Shown here: one piece after another, positions 53,583-61,435 of the stretch
How positions within the stretch are numbered: the first letter of the stretch is position 1
Layout of the letters: each line of letters opens with the position of its first letter
DNA from: Pelotomaculum propionicicum
Lineage (GTDB): Bacteria > Bacillota > Desulfotomaculia > Desulfotomaculales > Pelotomaculaceae
Assembly (NCBI RefSeq): GCF_004369225.1
Contig: NZ_QFFZ01000003.1
Span: 1 to 64,000 of the forward strand
DNA: 64,000 bases
Reading direction: 5' to 3'
The notes under the pieces: model-generated
Told to the model about the DNA's origin: nothing
Database searches by the model: none
What the model saw: only the letters and a program-made list of their open reading frames with translations
Made by a program: the position numbers and the translations under genes

Positions 53583-54074
53583 ATGAAATGCCCCTTTTGC
53601 GGATTATCGGACAGCCGTGTGCTAGATTCCCGGCCTACCGTGGAGGGTGATTCGATCAGGCGGCGCAGGGAATGCGGGGGCTGTGGTAAAAGATTTACCA
53701 CCTATGAGAAGGTGGACTGCCTGCCCCTGGTAGTAGTGAAAAAGGATGGCCGCAGAGAAACCTTTAACCGGGAAAAACTGGTGCTCGGTTTAATTAAGGC
53801 GTGCCAGAAAAGGCCTGTTTCAACTGAAAAAATCGGGGCAGTCGTAGACAATATAGAAAGGGAGTTGCGAAACACGGCGGAAACAGAAGTGAAAAGCGAG
53901 TATATTGGAGAACTAGTAATGGGGCGCCTGCGCGGGCTTGATGAAGTCGCTTATGTGCGTTTTGCCTCGGTTTACCGTGAATTCCGGGATGCGGAAAGTT
54001 TTATGGAAGAGTTGAAAGACCTTCTTAGCACTAAAGGAAGCAGTTCAAAAGGGGGCCCGGAGGGAAATGTTTAA
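53583..54074 (+). CDS. nrdR: Ribonucleotide reductase regulator NrdR
   Basis: A 163-aa repressor that senses ATP/dATP. It has an N-terminal zinc ribbon ([16 protein letters not shown]) and an ATP-cone ([21 protein letters not shown]). The start is taken as ATG 53583, where homologues begin; GTG 53571 is closer to GGAG but would add MNIA. It overlaps nrdD by eight bases, giving translational coupling with its likely target. Confidence 0.94.
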   Translation: MKCPFCGLSDSRVLDSRPTVEGDSIRRRRECGGCGKRFTTYEKVDCLPLVVVKKDGRRETFNREKLVLGLIKACQKRPVSTEKIGAVVDNIERELRNTAETEVKSEYIGELVMGRLRGLDEVAYVRFASVYREFRDAESFMEELKDLLSTKGSSSKGGPEGNV

Positions 54075-56079
54075 AGCTATACAAAAACGGGACGGCCGGG
54101 AAGTAGCTTTTGATGAGACCAAGATTACAGACGCTATTTTCAAAGCCGCGCGGGCGGTCGGCGGCGAGGACCGCCAGACAGCCATGGAGTTGACCATTGA
54201 GGTCTTAAAGCTGCTGAAAAAGCAGTATAACGGCAACCTTTTCGGTGTGGAAGATGTACAGGATATCGTGGAAAAGGTACTGATTGAGGCCGGGCACGCG
54301 CGCACCGCTAAGGCGTACATTCTTTACCGCGCCAGGCGGACACGGATGAGGGACGCCAAGGGTGAATTGATGGACGCGGTGAAAGAAATCCTGGAAGAAA
54401 CCAACCGGGAAAACGCCAACATCAGCAACTCACCTTCGGCAAAAATGCTTCAGATCGCCAGTGCCGCCAGTAAAAAATACTACCTGAACCGGCTGATCCC
54501 CGAAGAAATGGCCCAGGCCCATATACGGGGCGATCTTCATATTCACGACCTGGACTTCTACGGAAAAACATTAACTTGCCTGCAGATACCTTTGAACAAG
54601 TTATTGATGGAGGGATTTAACACCGGGCACGGCTATATCCGCCCTCCCAAGCGGCCTACAACAGCCACCGCCCAGGCGGCCATAATATTGCAGAGCTCAC
54701 AGAACGATATGCACGGCGGCCAGTCTTACGCTTTCTTCGACCGGGATATCGCCCCCTTTGTGGAAGAAGCCTCCGACTTCGAAACCTACCAGGCCATGGA
54801 GGCTTTAATTCATAACCTTAATTCGATGCACAGCAGGGCTGGCGCACAGGTGCCCTTCTCCTCCATTAATGTTGGTTCAGAGACATCAGAACCGGCCAGG
54901 CGGGTGGTAAGAAACCTCCTGATGGCCTACGAGGCCGGCCTGGGCAACGGCGAAAACCCTATTTTCCCCAATATCATCTTCAGGGTTAAAGAAGGTATTA
55001 ACTACAACCCCGGCGACCCGAACTACGACCTGTTCAAGCTGGCCATCAAAGTGGCAAGCAAGCGGCTGAATCCGACCTTCAGCTTTATGGACTCCTCTTT
55101 CAACAAGCAGTTCGGCACTGAGGTCAGCTATATGGGCTGCCGTACCAGGGTCATGGCCAACAGGCGCGGTCCGGAGGTTACCGACCGCAGGGGCAATTTA
55201 TCTTTCACCACCATCAACCTGCCCAGGGTGGCGATCAAGGCTGAGCGGAATTTAGACGCTTTTTACCGCGGGCTGTCAGAAATCGTGGATCTGACCGTGC
55301 GGCAGCTCTACCACCGCTACCAGGTGCAGTCTATGCTGAAAGTTAAGGACATGCCCTTTATTATGGGACAGAAGCTTTATCTTGACTCGGAGTGCCTTAA
55401 GCCGGATGATCCAATTGAAGAGGCGATCAAGCACGGCACTCTTTCTGTTGGTTTTATCGGCCTGGCTGAAGCGCTTACAGCCCTGACCGGCCGCCACCAC
55501 GGGCAGGATGAGGAAGCCCAGGCGCTGGGCCAGGAGATAGTAGCCTTCCTGCGCGGGAAAATTGACGAGGCCTCTGACGAGTACAACCTCAACTACACGC
55601 TGCTGGCTACCCCGGCGGAAGGTTTGTCCGGCCGCTTTGTCAAGCTGGACCGCAAGGAATTCGGTGTTATTCCAGGTGTCACCAAAAAGGATTACTACAC
55701 CAACTCCTTCCATGTGCCGGTTGATTTCCCCATCAGCAGTTTTGCTAAAATCAGCCTGGAGGGCCCGTACCATAAATACTGCAACGCCGGCCACATCAGC
55801 TATGTGGAAATGTCTTCGCCGCCGCTGCACAACCCGGACGCGGTGGAAACAATAGTCAGGCATATGCACGACAGCGATATGGGTTACTGCGGTATTAATT
55901 ACCCTGTGGATTTCTGCACCAACTGCAGCCTGACCGGAGTTTTTAATGAAGATCTCTGCCCGCGCTGCGGTTCAATCAACATCAGGCGGGTGCGCCGGAT
56001 CACCGGTTACCTCAGCACCACCGACAGGTTCAACGACAGCAAGCTTTCGGAGTTACGGGACAGGATAGCTCATAAATAA
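54067..56079 (+). CDS. nrdD: Anaerobic (class III) ribonucleoside-triphosphate reductase
   Basis: A 670-aa glycyl-radical enzyme making deoxynucleotides without oxygen. It has an N-terminal ATP-cone ([17 protein letters not shown]), the catalytic barrel ([46 protein letters not shown]) and a C-terminal zinc site (CTNC and CPRC). The radical loop reads RRITGYLS, with Gly in TGYL. Presence of this enzyme supports a strictly anaerobic or facultative life. It overlaps nrdR; a repeat element separates it from nrdG. Confidence 0.95.
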   Translation: MFKAIQKRDGREVAFDETKITDAIFKAARAVGGEDRQTAMELTIEVLKLLKKQYNGNLFGVEDVQDIVEKVLIEAGHARTAKAYILYRARRTRMRDAKGELMDAVKEILEETNRENANISNSPSAKMLQIASAASKKYYLNRLIPEEMAQAHIRGDLHIHDLDFYGKTLTCLQIPLNKLLMEGFNTGHGYIRPPKRPTTATAQAAIILQSSQNDMHGGQSYAFFDRDIAPFVEEASDFETYQAMEALIHNLNSMHSRAGAQVPFSSINVGSETSEPARRVVRNLLMAYEAGLGNGENPIFPNIIFRVKEGINYNPGDPNYDLFKLAIKVASKRLNPTFSFMDSSFNKQFGTEVSYMGCRTRVMANRRGPEVTDRRGNLSFTTINLPRVAIKAERNLDAFYRGLSEIVDLTVRQLYHRYQVQSMLKVKDMPFIMGQKLYLDSECLKPDDPIEEAIKHGTLSVGFIGLAEALTALTGRHHGQDEEAQALGQEIVAFLRGKIDEASDEYNLNYTLLATPAEGLSGRFVKLDRKEFGVIPGVTKKDYYTNSFHVPVDFPISSFAKISLEGPYHKYCNAGHISYVEMSSPPLHNPDAVETIVRHMHDSDMGYCGINYPVDFCTNCSLTGVFNEDLCPRCGSINIRRVRRITGYLSTTDRFNDSKLSELRDRIAHK

Positions 56080-56081
56080 TA

Positions 56082-56214
56082 AAAAAAACAATCAGACAGG
56101 ATTTACAGGATTTAATAAGATTAACAGGATTAAAAAAATCAGTAAATAATCTATTGATTAAATTATTAATCCTGTTAATCCCGTCTAATCTTGTTAATCC
56201 TGTCAATTTGTTTT
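56082..56214. repeat. GGATTAACAGGATT palindromic repeat, full element
   Basis: Left arm ACAATCAGACAGGATTTACA, right arm TTAATCCTGTCAATTTGTTTT, with an AT-rich centre. It lies between nrdD and nrdG and is the fourth copy in the window. Confidence 0.85.
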
Positions 56215-56274
56215 ATTTTAATCATATAATAGAATCTTACAAGTCAAACTTACGATCTAAGAGGAATAAGCTTT

Positions 56275-56781
56275 ATGGAGATGCGTATAGCTGGAACGGA
56301 GAGAGAGAGCGTGGTGGACGGGCCGGGCCTGAGGTTTGTTGTATTCGCCCAGGGCTGCCGGCACGGGTGCAGGGGCTGCCACAATCCGGATACCTGGAAC
56401 CAGGCCGGCGGCGCCCTGATCAAAGTAGAAGATTTGTTGGAACAAATAAAAACTGCCAGGTTAATCAAAGGGGTAACATTTTCCGGGGGCGAACCATTTC
56501 TCCAGGCGGCGCAGTTGGCCTGGCTGGGTCGGGAGGTTAAAAAGCTCGGCCTGGACCTGATCACTTTTACCGGGTATACCTGGGAGGTGCTGCTGGCCCT
56601 TGCGGAAGAGGACAACGCGGTGCGTGAGCTGCTCCTGGTATCCGATTATATTGTGGATGGCCCTTTTATCCAGGAGGAGCGGGATTTGGAACTGCCCTTC
56701 CGCGGCTCCCGCAACCAGAGAGTAATAGATGCCGTGCGTTCACGGCAGGCGGGTGTAGTAATTGAGGCCGGCTTTTCATAA
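56275..56781 (+). CDS. nrdG: Anaerobic ribonucleotide reductase activase NrdG
   Basis: A 168-aa radical SAM protein that installs the glycyl radical in NrdD. The 4Fe-4S motif is CRHGCRGC (Cys28, Cys32, Cys35), followed by TFSGGEPFLQ and DYIVDGPF. The start is ATG 56275 behind AGAGGA. Its last codons form half of the terminator hairpin. Confidence 0.93.
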   Translation: MEMRIAGTERESVVDGPGLRFVVFAQGCRHGCRGCHNPDTWNQAGGALIKVEDLLEQIKTARLIKGVTFSGGEPFLQAAQLAWLGREVKKLGLDLITFTGYTWEVLLALAEEDNAVRELLLVSDYIVDGPFIQEERDLELPFRGSRNQRVIDAVRSRQAGVVIEAGFS

Positions 56782-56796
56782 GAGAAGCCGGTTTTT
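56768..56796 (+). terminator. Terminator overlapping the end of nrdG
   Basis: CCGGCTT (56768-56774, inside the coding sequence) pairs with AAGCCGG (56785-56791), followed by T5. Confidence 0.7.
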
Positions 56797-56911
56797 GACC
56801 TCAAGCGGCAGTGCCTTTATTACACATAGAAAGCTGCTGGTGGAATATGTATTATATCAACAAAAGGAACAGGCTGATATCTGTGGAGTAATTTTAGGTG
56901 GAGTGATTGAG

Positions 56912-58225
56912 ATGAAGCAAAAAAAACAGGTGCTGGTGCTTTTCGGGGGCCGGTCCGGCGAGCATGAGGTTTCATTAAATTCAGCAGCCAATGTAATAGC
57001 TGCTTTAGACCGGGAAAAATATGAAGTAATTCCGGTGGCTGTTACCAGGGAAGGGAATTGGCTGTCCGGAGTAACCCCTGAGCAATTGAAGGCTGGAGTA
57101 CGTCAACCGGTTCTGACAGGGATGGATGTGGATGCTGGCGTAGATCCGGAAAAACCAAAAGATGACCGGACAGATTTAAAAGTAGCCTTGCTTGCGGTGG
57201 GAAAAGCAAGGCAGGATAACAGCCCGGTCGATGTGGTAATTCCGGTCCTGCACGGTACCTACGGGGAGGACGGGACCGTCCAGGGCATGCTGGAACTGGC
57301 CAATGTTCCCTATGTCGGGGCGGGTGTGCTGGGTTCAGCTTTGGGGATGGATAAGGTATTGATGAAAACAGTGCTGGCTCAGCATGGCCTGCCCCAGGCC
57401 AGGTTTTGGTCCTGCCTGCGGCGGGACTGGGTAAACAACGCATCCCTTGTGGTCGAGACAGTGGAAAAGGAGTTAGGCTATCCCTGTTTTGTCAAGCCGG
57501 CCAATCTTGGTTCCAGCGTCGGTATTTCTAAAGCCCGCCACAGGGGAGAGTTAACCAAGGCTATGGATCTCGCAGCTAAATATGACCGCAAGATTATTGT
57601 GGAGGAAGGCATTATCGCCAGAGAAGTGGAGGTAAGCGTGCTTGGAAATGATGATCCCATCGCCTCCCTGCCGGGAGAGATCATCCCCCTGAAGGAGTTC
57701 TATGACTATGAGGCCAAATACCTGGATGGTATGACCAGGTTGGAGATCCCGGCAGATTTGCCCGCCGGTATGGTTATCAAGCTGCAGGAAATAGCGGTAA
57801 AAGTTTTTAAGGTGCTTGATTGCGCAGGTTTGGCCAGAGTTGATTTTTTCATACGCAAGTCAGACGGTGAGATATTGGTAAATGAAATCAACACCATGCC
57901 GGGCTTTACCCGGTTCAGCATGTTCCCCAAGCTGTGGGAGGCAACCGGCATCGGTTACCAGGAATTACTCGACCGTTTAATTGAGCTGGCCATAGAAAGA
58001 CACCAGGTGCGACCTTCGGCGAACCCTACCTGCTGGAGCTGGCGGAGCACTACCGCACCCGTTACCGGCGCGAAACCTGGGCGCTGGACATTACCAGCGA
58101 CCTGGGGATACCGGCTTTTGTGGCGGTATCGCGCCAAATGGAGGGTGCGGAGGAGCAAATCCTCTTCGGCCTGGGCTGCCATCTCGACGCCCGGATCGCC
58201 CTGCAGCGGGCCTTTGCGGAGATGA
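56912..58225 (+). CDS. ddl: D-alanine:D-alanine ligase, C-terminally chimeric
   Basis: An ATP-grasp ligase making D-Ala-D-Ala for MurF. From ATG 56912 (behind GGTGGAG) the motifs are intact: LVLFGGRSGEHEVSLNSAANV, VLHGTYGEDGT, KPANLGSSVGISKA, ARVDFFIR and EINTMPGFT with SMFPKLWEATG. True Ddl sequence ends near residue 364 (ELAIERHQ, about 58005), where such proteins normally stop. The reading frame then continues for about 73 codons out of frame through a YcaO gene remnant, giving an unnatural tail rich in Arg, Ser and Trp. All catalytic parts are present, so the enzyme may work unless the tail harms it. A mis-assembly at 58005 is the main alternative. Confidence 0.9.
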   Translation: MKQKKQVLVLFGGRSGEHEVSLNSAANVIAALDREKYEVIPVAVTREGNWLSGVTPEQLKAGVRQPVLTGMDVDAGVDPEKPKDDRTDLKVALLAVGKARQDNSPVDVVIPVLHGTYGEDGTVQGMLELANVPYVGAGVLGSALGMDKVLMKTVLAQHGLPQARFWSCLRRDWVNNASLVVETVEKELGYPCFVKPANLGSSVGISKARHRGELTKAMDLAAKYDRKIIVEEGIIAREVEVSVLGNDDPIASLPGEIIPLKEFYDYEAKYLDGMTRLEIPADLPAGMVIKLQEIAVKVFKVLDCAGLARVDFFIRKSDGEILVNEINTMPGFTRFSMFPKLWEATGIGYQELLDRLIELAIERHQVRPSANPTCWSWRSTTAPVTGAKPGRWTLPATWGYRLLWRYRAKWRVRRSKSSSAWAAISTPGSPCSGPLRR

Positions 58226-58641
58226 ACCAGATGCTGGGCATAGCGGTCTACGCCGGCAAAGACGGCAAGCAGCCTCTGGAGGATCATGAGACGCTGACCT
58301 GGCTGCGTGAGGCGACGCTGGCCAGTCAACCTTACCTGGCGCCCGGCCCGGCACAGCCGCCGCGGCGCTTGACAGACTATCCGCAGCGGCACAGCGGCGA
58401 TTTCCTGCAGGATATTGCTTACTGCCGGCAAATCATCGAGGCGCGGGGCATGGAGATGCTGGTGCTGGATCAGACCCGGGCCGATGTGGGGATGCCGGTA
58501 GTCAAGGTGGTGGTGCCGGGCCTGCGCCACTTCTGGGCACGCTTTGCCCCGGGCCGGCTCTACGACGTGCCGGTCAGGATGGGCTGGCTGAAAGAGCCGC
58601 TGCAGGAAGAAGATTTAAACCCAATCCCTATGTTCTTTTAA
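58006..58641 (+). pseudogene. 3' remnant of a SagD-type YcaO cyclodehydratase gene
   Basis: In the frame of 58120, continuous coding similarity starts near 58009 (ATFGEPYLLELAEHYRTR, then WALDITSDLGIPAFVAVSR) and runs to the stop at 58641. It includes GLGCHLDARIALQRAFAEMNQ, VVVPGLRHFWARFAPGR and the end LNPIPMFF. These fit the C-terminal half of the azoline-forming YcaO proteins of TOMM (thiazole/oxazole-modified peptide) pathways, which end in a proline-rich tail. About 210 of the roughly 400-650 residues are present. The N-terminal half, the partner protein and a precursor peptide are absent. A GTG at 58120 could start a 173-aa fragment, without a ribosome site. Confidence 0.8.
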
Positions 58642-58768
58642 CTGTCCGGCCGGCTGGAATGAAAATATCCATTGAAGAATCGGCTGAGATTATATATCCG
58701 GTGCTGCCCGTCAATCCTCGAGGAATGGTTGGGTCATACATTAGTATTAGTAAAGGAGTGTAAATGCT

Positions 58769-60181
58769 ATGAATAAAAAAGTTATTATTGGAGCCGTTGT
58801 TTTGCTCATCCTGTTTGTGCCTGCGTTTGGTTTTGCGGCGGTTGACAATCAGCCTGCAATAGAGCTGAACGGCGTCGAAATTCAAGCCGCCGCCTATATT
58901 GACGGAGGAAATGTTTATCTGCCGCTGCGGGCGGTTGGTGAAGCTCTCGGATATAAAATAGACTGGTCGGAAAAGGACGGCACGGTATCTGTCTCCGGGT
59001 CCGGTAAAAACATTATGATTGATTTGAAGAACAACAAAGTAACCGCAAATGACCATGTTTACTATATGAGCGGGGATGCGGCCGATGGCGGCACAATCGT
59101 CGGAGACAGAACATACATGGGAGCAGGTTTCTTCTCCGCTAATTTAGGACTTAAAGTTTTATGGGACAGGCAAAACGGAAAGGTCGAACTTGAAAGCGTA
59201 AAGGAAAATGCCATTTCCATAAAAACAGCGAAAGAGGCTTCTGAGACCGATAAAATCAAAATAACCCTGCAGTATCCACAGATTGAAGGATTGGATGACA
59301 AAGCAGTGCAGGACAGCATAAACTCCATCTTCAAAAATTCAGCCGGGGCCGCCAGGAATGAGGGACTGAAAAACGCGGATAATATGGCGCAGGATGATGC
59401 CGGGTCCGCCGGCAGCCCGAACAAATGCGAGACGTACTTCGATTACAGGGTTAAATATAATCAGAACGGACTGTTGAGCGTGGTATTCATGAATTACCAG
59501 TATACCGGAGGAGCGCACGGATTGACAGCGCAAAGCTCTCACACCTTTAATTTGAAAACAGGCGTAGAATACAAGCTTAAGGACCTGTTCAGAAATGGCG
59601 CGGATTATGTTTCGTTTATAAGCGACATTGTCAGTAGTGAGATAAATGAAAGGGTGAAGCAAGGAAGACTGCCTGAACATTCAATTACACCTTTTAAAGC
59701 GATTAAAGACGACCAGGATTTCTACCTGTCCAATAGCGCGGTCGTGGTCTATTTCCAGCAATACGAATATTTCCCGTACGCTGCCGGCATACTGGAGTTC
59801 CCGGTTGACTTTTCTGTATTGAAAGATATGTTAAAACTGGATTTCAGCTTTTTGCTCGATGGCGCAAAATTGCTTGAAGCGTCTGGAACCCAGAATTCAT
59901 TAAATATTGGTGAGACAGGCAGGGTTATTCTGAGAGGAAACCCGACGACGGGCTATACCTGGCATTACACTATTGAAAATAGTGATCTTGTAAAGCTTGA
60001 CTCTGAATATGAGGTCCGGGATTCCAACATGATCGGCGCGGGCAGTACCTTTATATGGAATTTTAGAGCTTTGCAAGCAGGACGGACGAGTGTAACTTTC
60101 AAATACTACAGGGAGTGGGAAGGAGAAGCATCTACAACCGCGGACAACACTGTCGAATACCTGATCCGCGTTAATCCTTAA
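58769..60181 (+). CDS. Secreted multidomain protein: copper-amine-oxidase-N-like, DUF3298-like and chagasin-like domains
   Basis: A 470-aa exported protein. It has a signal peptide (1-23) and a copper amine oxidase N-terminal-like domain (about 30-140; VYLPLRAVGEALGYKIDW), a module common in Firmicute wall proteins. A DUF4163/DUF3298-type region follows (about 155-365; YTGGAHGLTAQSSHTFNLKTG, QQYEYFPYAAG). The C-terminal domain (about 372-470) has NPTTGYTWHY, an IGAGSTF loop and a hydrophobic end, as in chagasin/I42 cysteine protease inhibitors. It may protect the cell surface from papain-like proteases; that is inference. The start is ATG 58769 after AAAGGAG. Confidence 0.82.
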   Translation: MNKKVIIGAVVLLILFVPAFGFAAVDNQPAIELNGVEIQAAAYIDGGNVYLPLRAVGEALGYKIDWSEKDGTVSVSGSGKNIMIDLKNNKVTANDHVYYMSGDAADGGTIVGDRTYMGAGFFSANLGLKVLWDRQNGKVELESVKENAISIKTAKEASETDKIKITLQYPQIEGLDDKAVQDSINSIFKNSAGAARNEGLKNADNMAQDDAGSAGSPNKCETYFDYRVKYNQNGLLSVVFMNYQYTGGAHGLTAQSSHTFNLKTGVEYKLKDLFRNGADYVSFISDIVSSEINERVKQGRLPEHSITPFKAIKDDQDFYLSNSAVVVYFQQYEYFPYAAGILEFPVDFSVLKDMLKLDFSFLLDGAKLLEASGTQNSLNIGETGRVILRGNPTTGYTWHYTIENSDLVKLDSEYEVRDSNMIGAGSTFIWNFRALQAGRTSVTFKYYREWEGEASTTADNTVEYLIRVNP

Positions 60182-60225
60182 GAAGCAAGGGAAGCAAGGG
60201 AACGGTCCTCTTGCTTCCTTTGAAA
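60181..60225. repeat. AAGCAAGG palindromic repeat with AACGGTCC core
   Basis: GAAGCAAGGGAACGGTCCTC and the inverse CTTGCTTCC form a palindrome. The core GGGAACGGTCC(T)C matches the core of 7591-7677 reversed, while the arm word differs (AAGCAAGG instead of GAGACAAGG). It directly follows the stop codon of the chagasin-like gene. Confidence 0.65.
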
Positions 60226-60334
60226 ATTGCCGGCGGGGCAAACGCGCCAGTGAACCAAATAAGCAAATTAAAAAGAAAAAAGCAATGAGTAAACTGAATT
60301 CTGAATACCTGAGCAGTTACAAGTGATCATTAAA

Positions 60335-61432
60335 TTATTGTTTTTTAACCGTCATACTAAATCTGTTCCGGTCGCTCACCCTTTGGTATTCCATGTTTTC
60401 GCTCAAATTTTTGATAATTGTGGTCCCTAGTTGATCGGGCAAGGTGTTTTCTTCAAACGGGTTAAAATAGTCGCCTGCGCTTTCGGCCACAAGCTCCAGA
60501 CTGTCCCGCTTTTCGGAATAAGACAGGGTTAAATCAATTTCAAACTGCCGGGTGACCTGTCCGGCGCTAAAAATTGCCAGCAGCTCTTCCACCAGCAGCA
60601 GCGCTTTATTCCTCGTCGTTTTCGGCAGCACGTGCTTTTCGCAAAAGTGTTCAATTTCACCGTTTATCGCATACAAGTCGTAATTCTGGTTGCGAATATG
60701 ATATGTAAGACTGCGCACCCGGTTAATAAACACCCTGGTTTTTTCTTTTTGCGGGTTCTCAAAAATTTGCTGCGGCGGGCCCTCTTCGTAGATAATCCCC
60801 TCGTCCATGTAAAACACCCGGTTTGACACGTCACGGGCAAAGTCCATTTCGTGGGTGACAACGGCCATGGTCATCCCCTCTTTGGCCAGGCGGCGGATTA
60901 CGGCCAGCACTTCGCTCACCATCGTCGGATCAAGGGCCGATGTGGGTTCATCAAACAGGATAATCTCCGGCTCCATGGCCAGGCAGCGGGCAATGGCCAC
61001 TCTCTGCTTCTGCCCGCCGGACAGTTCATCCGGAAAGCTCCCGGCCTTTTCAGCCAGCCCGACCATTTTAAGCAGTTCCATTGCCTTTTTCCCCGCCTGC
61101 TCTTTACTCCTGCCAAGCAGTTTTACCGGCCCGATGGTCAGGTTTTCCAGCGCTGTAAGATGGGCGAAAAGATTAAAGGACTGGAAAACCATCCCCATTT
61201 TCTGCCGCAATTTCGGCACATCGGCGCTTTTGTCCAGGATATCGGTACCGTCTATAAAAATTCTGCCTCCGCTTGGCATTTCAAGGAGATTGAGACAGCG
61301 CAAGAATGTGCTTTTACCCGTGCCCGAGGGGCCAATAATAGATATTACCTCGCCTTTTTTGATTTCGGCGTTTACCTCTCTCAGCACTGTAAGTTCGCCA
61401 AATTGCTTGGACAGATGTTCGACTTTAATCAT
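60335..61432 (-). CDS. Amino-acid-type ABC ATPase fused to an RsbW-like ATPase-fold domain
   Basis: A 365-aa protein. Residues 1-235 are a GlnQ-type ABC ATPase: Walker [10 protein letters not shown] (34-42), Q-loop, signature LSGGQ (137-141) and Walker B ILFDEP (158-163). Residues about 245-365 resemble the anti-sigma/HATPase fold of RsbW-like proteins ([56 protein letters not shown]). The usual N-box Asn is Ile287 and the DxG motif is degraded, so kinase activity is doubtful; it may only bind a partner. ATG 61432 lies three bases after the permease gene. This fusion is unusual for an ABC ATPase (normal length about 240 aa). Confidence 0.9.
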   Translation of the reverse strand: MIKVEHLSKQFGELTVLREVNAEIKKGEVISIIGPSGTGKSTFLRCLNLLEMPSGGRIFIDGTDILDKSADVPKLRQKMGMVFQSFNLFAHLTALENLTIGPVKLLGRSKEQAGKKAMELLKMVGLAEKAGSFPDELSGGQKQRVAIARCLAMEPEIILFDEPTSALDPTMVSEVLAVIRRLAKEGMTMAVVTHEMDFARDVSNRVFYMDEGIIYEEGPPQQIFENPQKEKTRVFINRVRSLTYHIRNQNYDLYAINGEIEHFCEKHVLPKTTRNKALLLVEELLAIFSAGQVTRQFEIDLTLSYSEKRDSLELVAESAGDYFNPFEENTLPDQLGTTIIKNLSENMEYQRVSDRNRFSMTVKKQ

Positions 61433-61435
61433 CCT

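Noticed and set aside
56912-58005. Ddl as a vancomycin-resistance D-Ala-D-Lac ligase
   Set aside because: No vanH, vanX or vanRS neighbours; the sequence and context suit a housekeeping ligase beside ribonucleotide reductase genes.
58006-58768. A complete TOMM biosynthetic cluster around the YcaO remnant
   Set aside because: No N-terminal YcaO half, E1-like partner, dehydrogenase or precursor-like short peptide is found on either side; only the C-terminal fragment is present.
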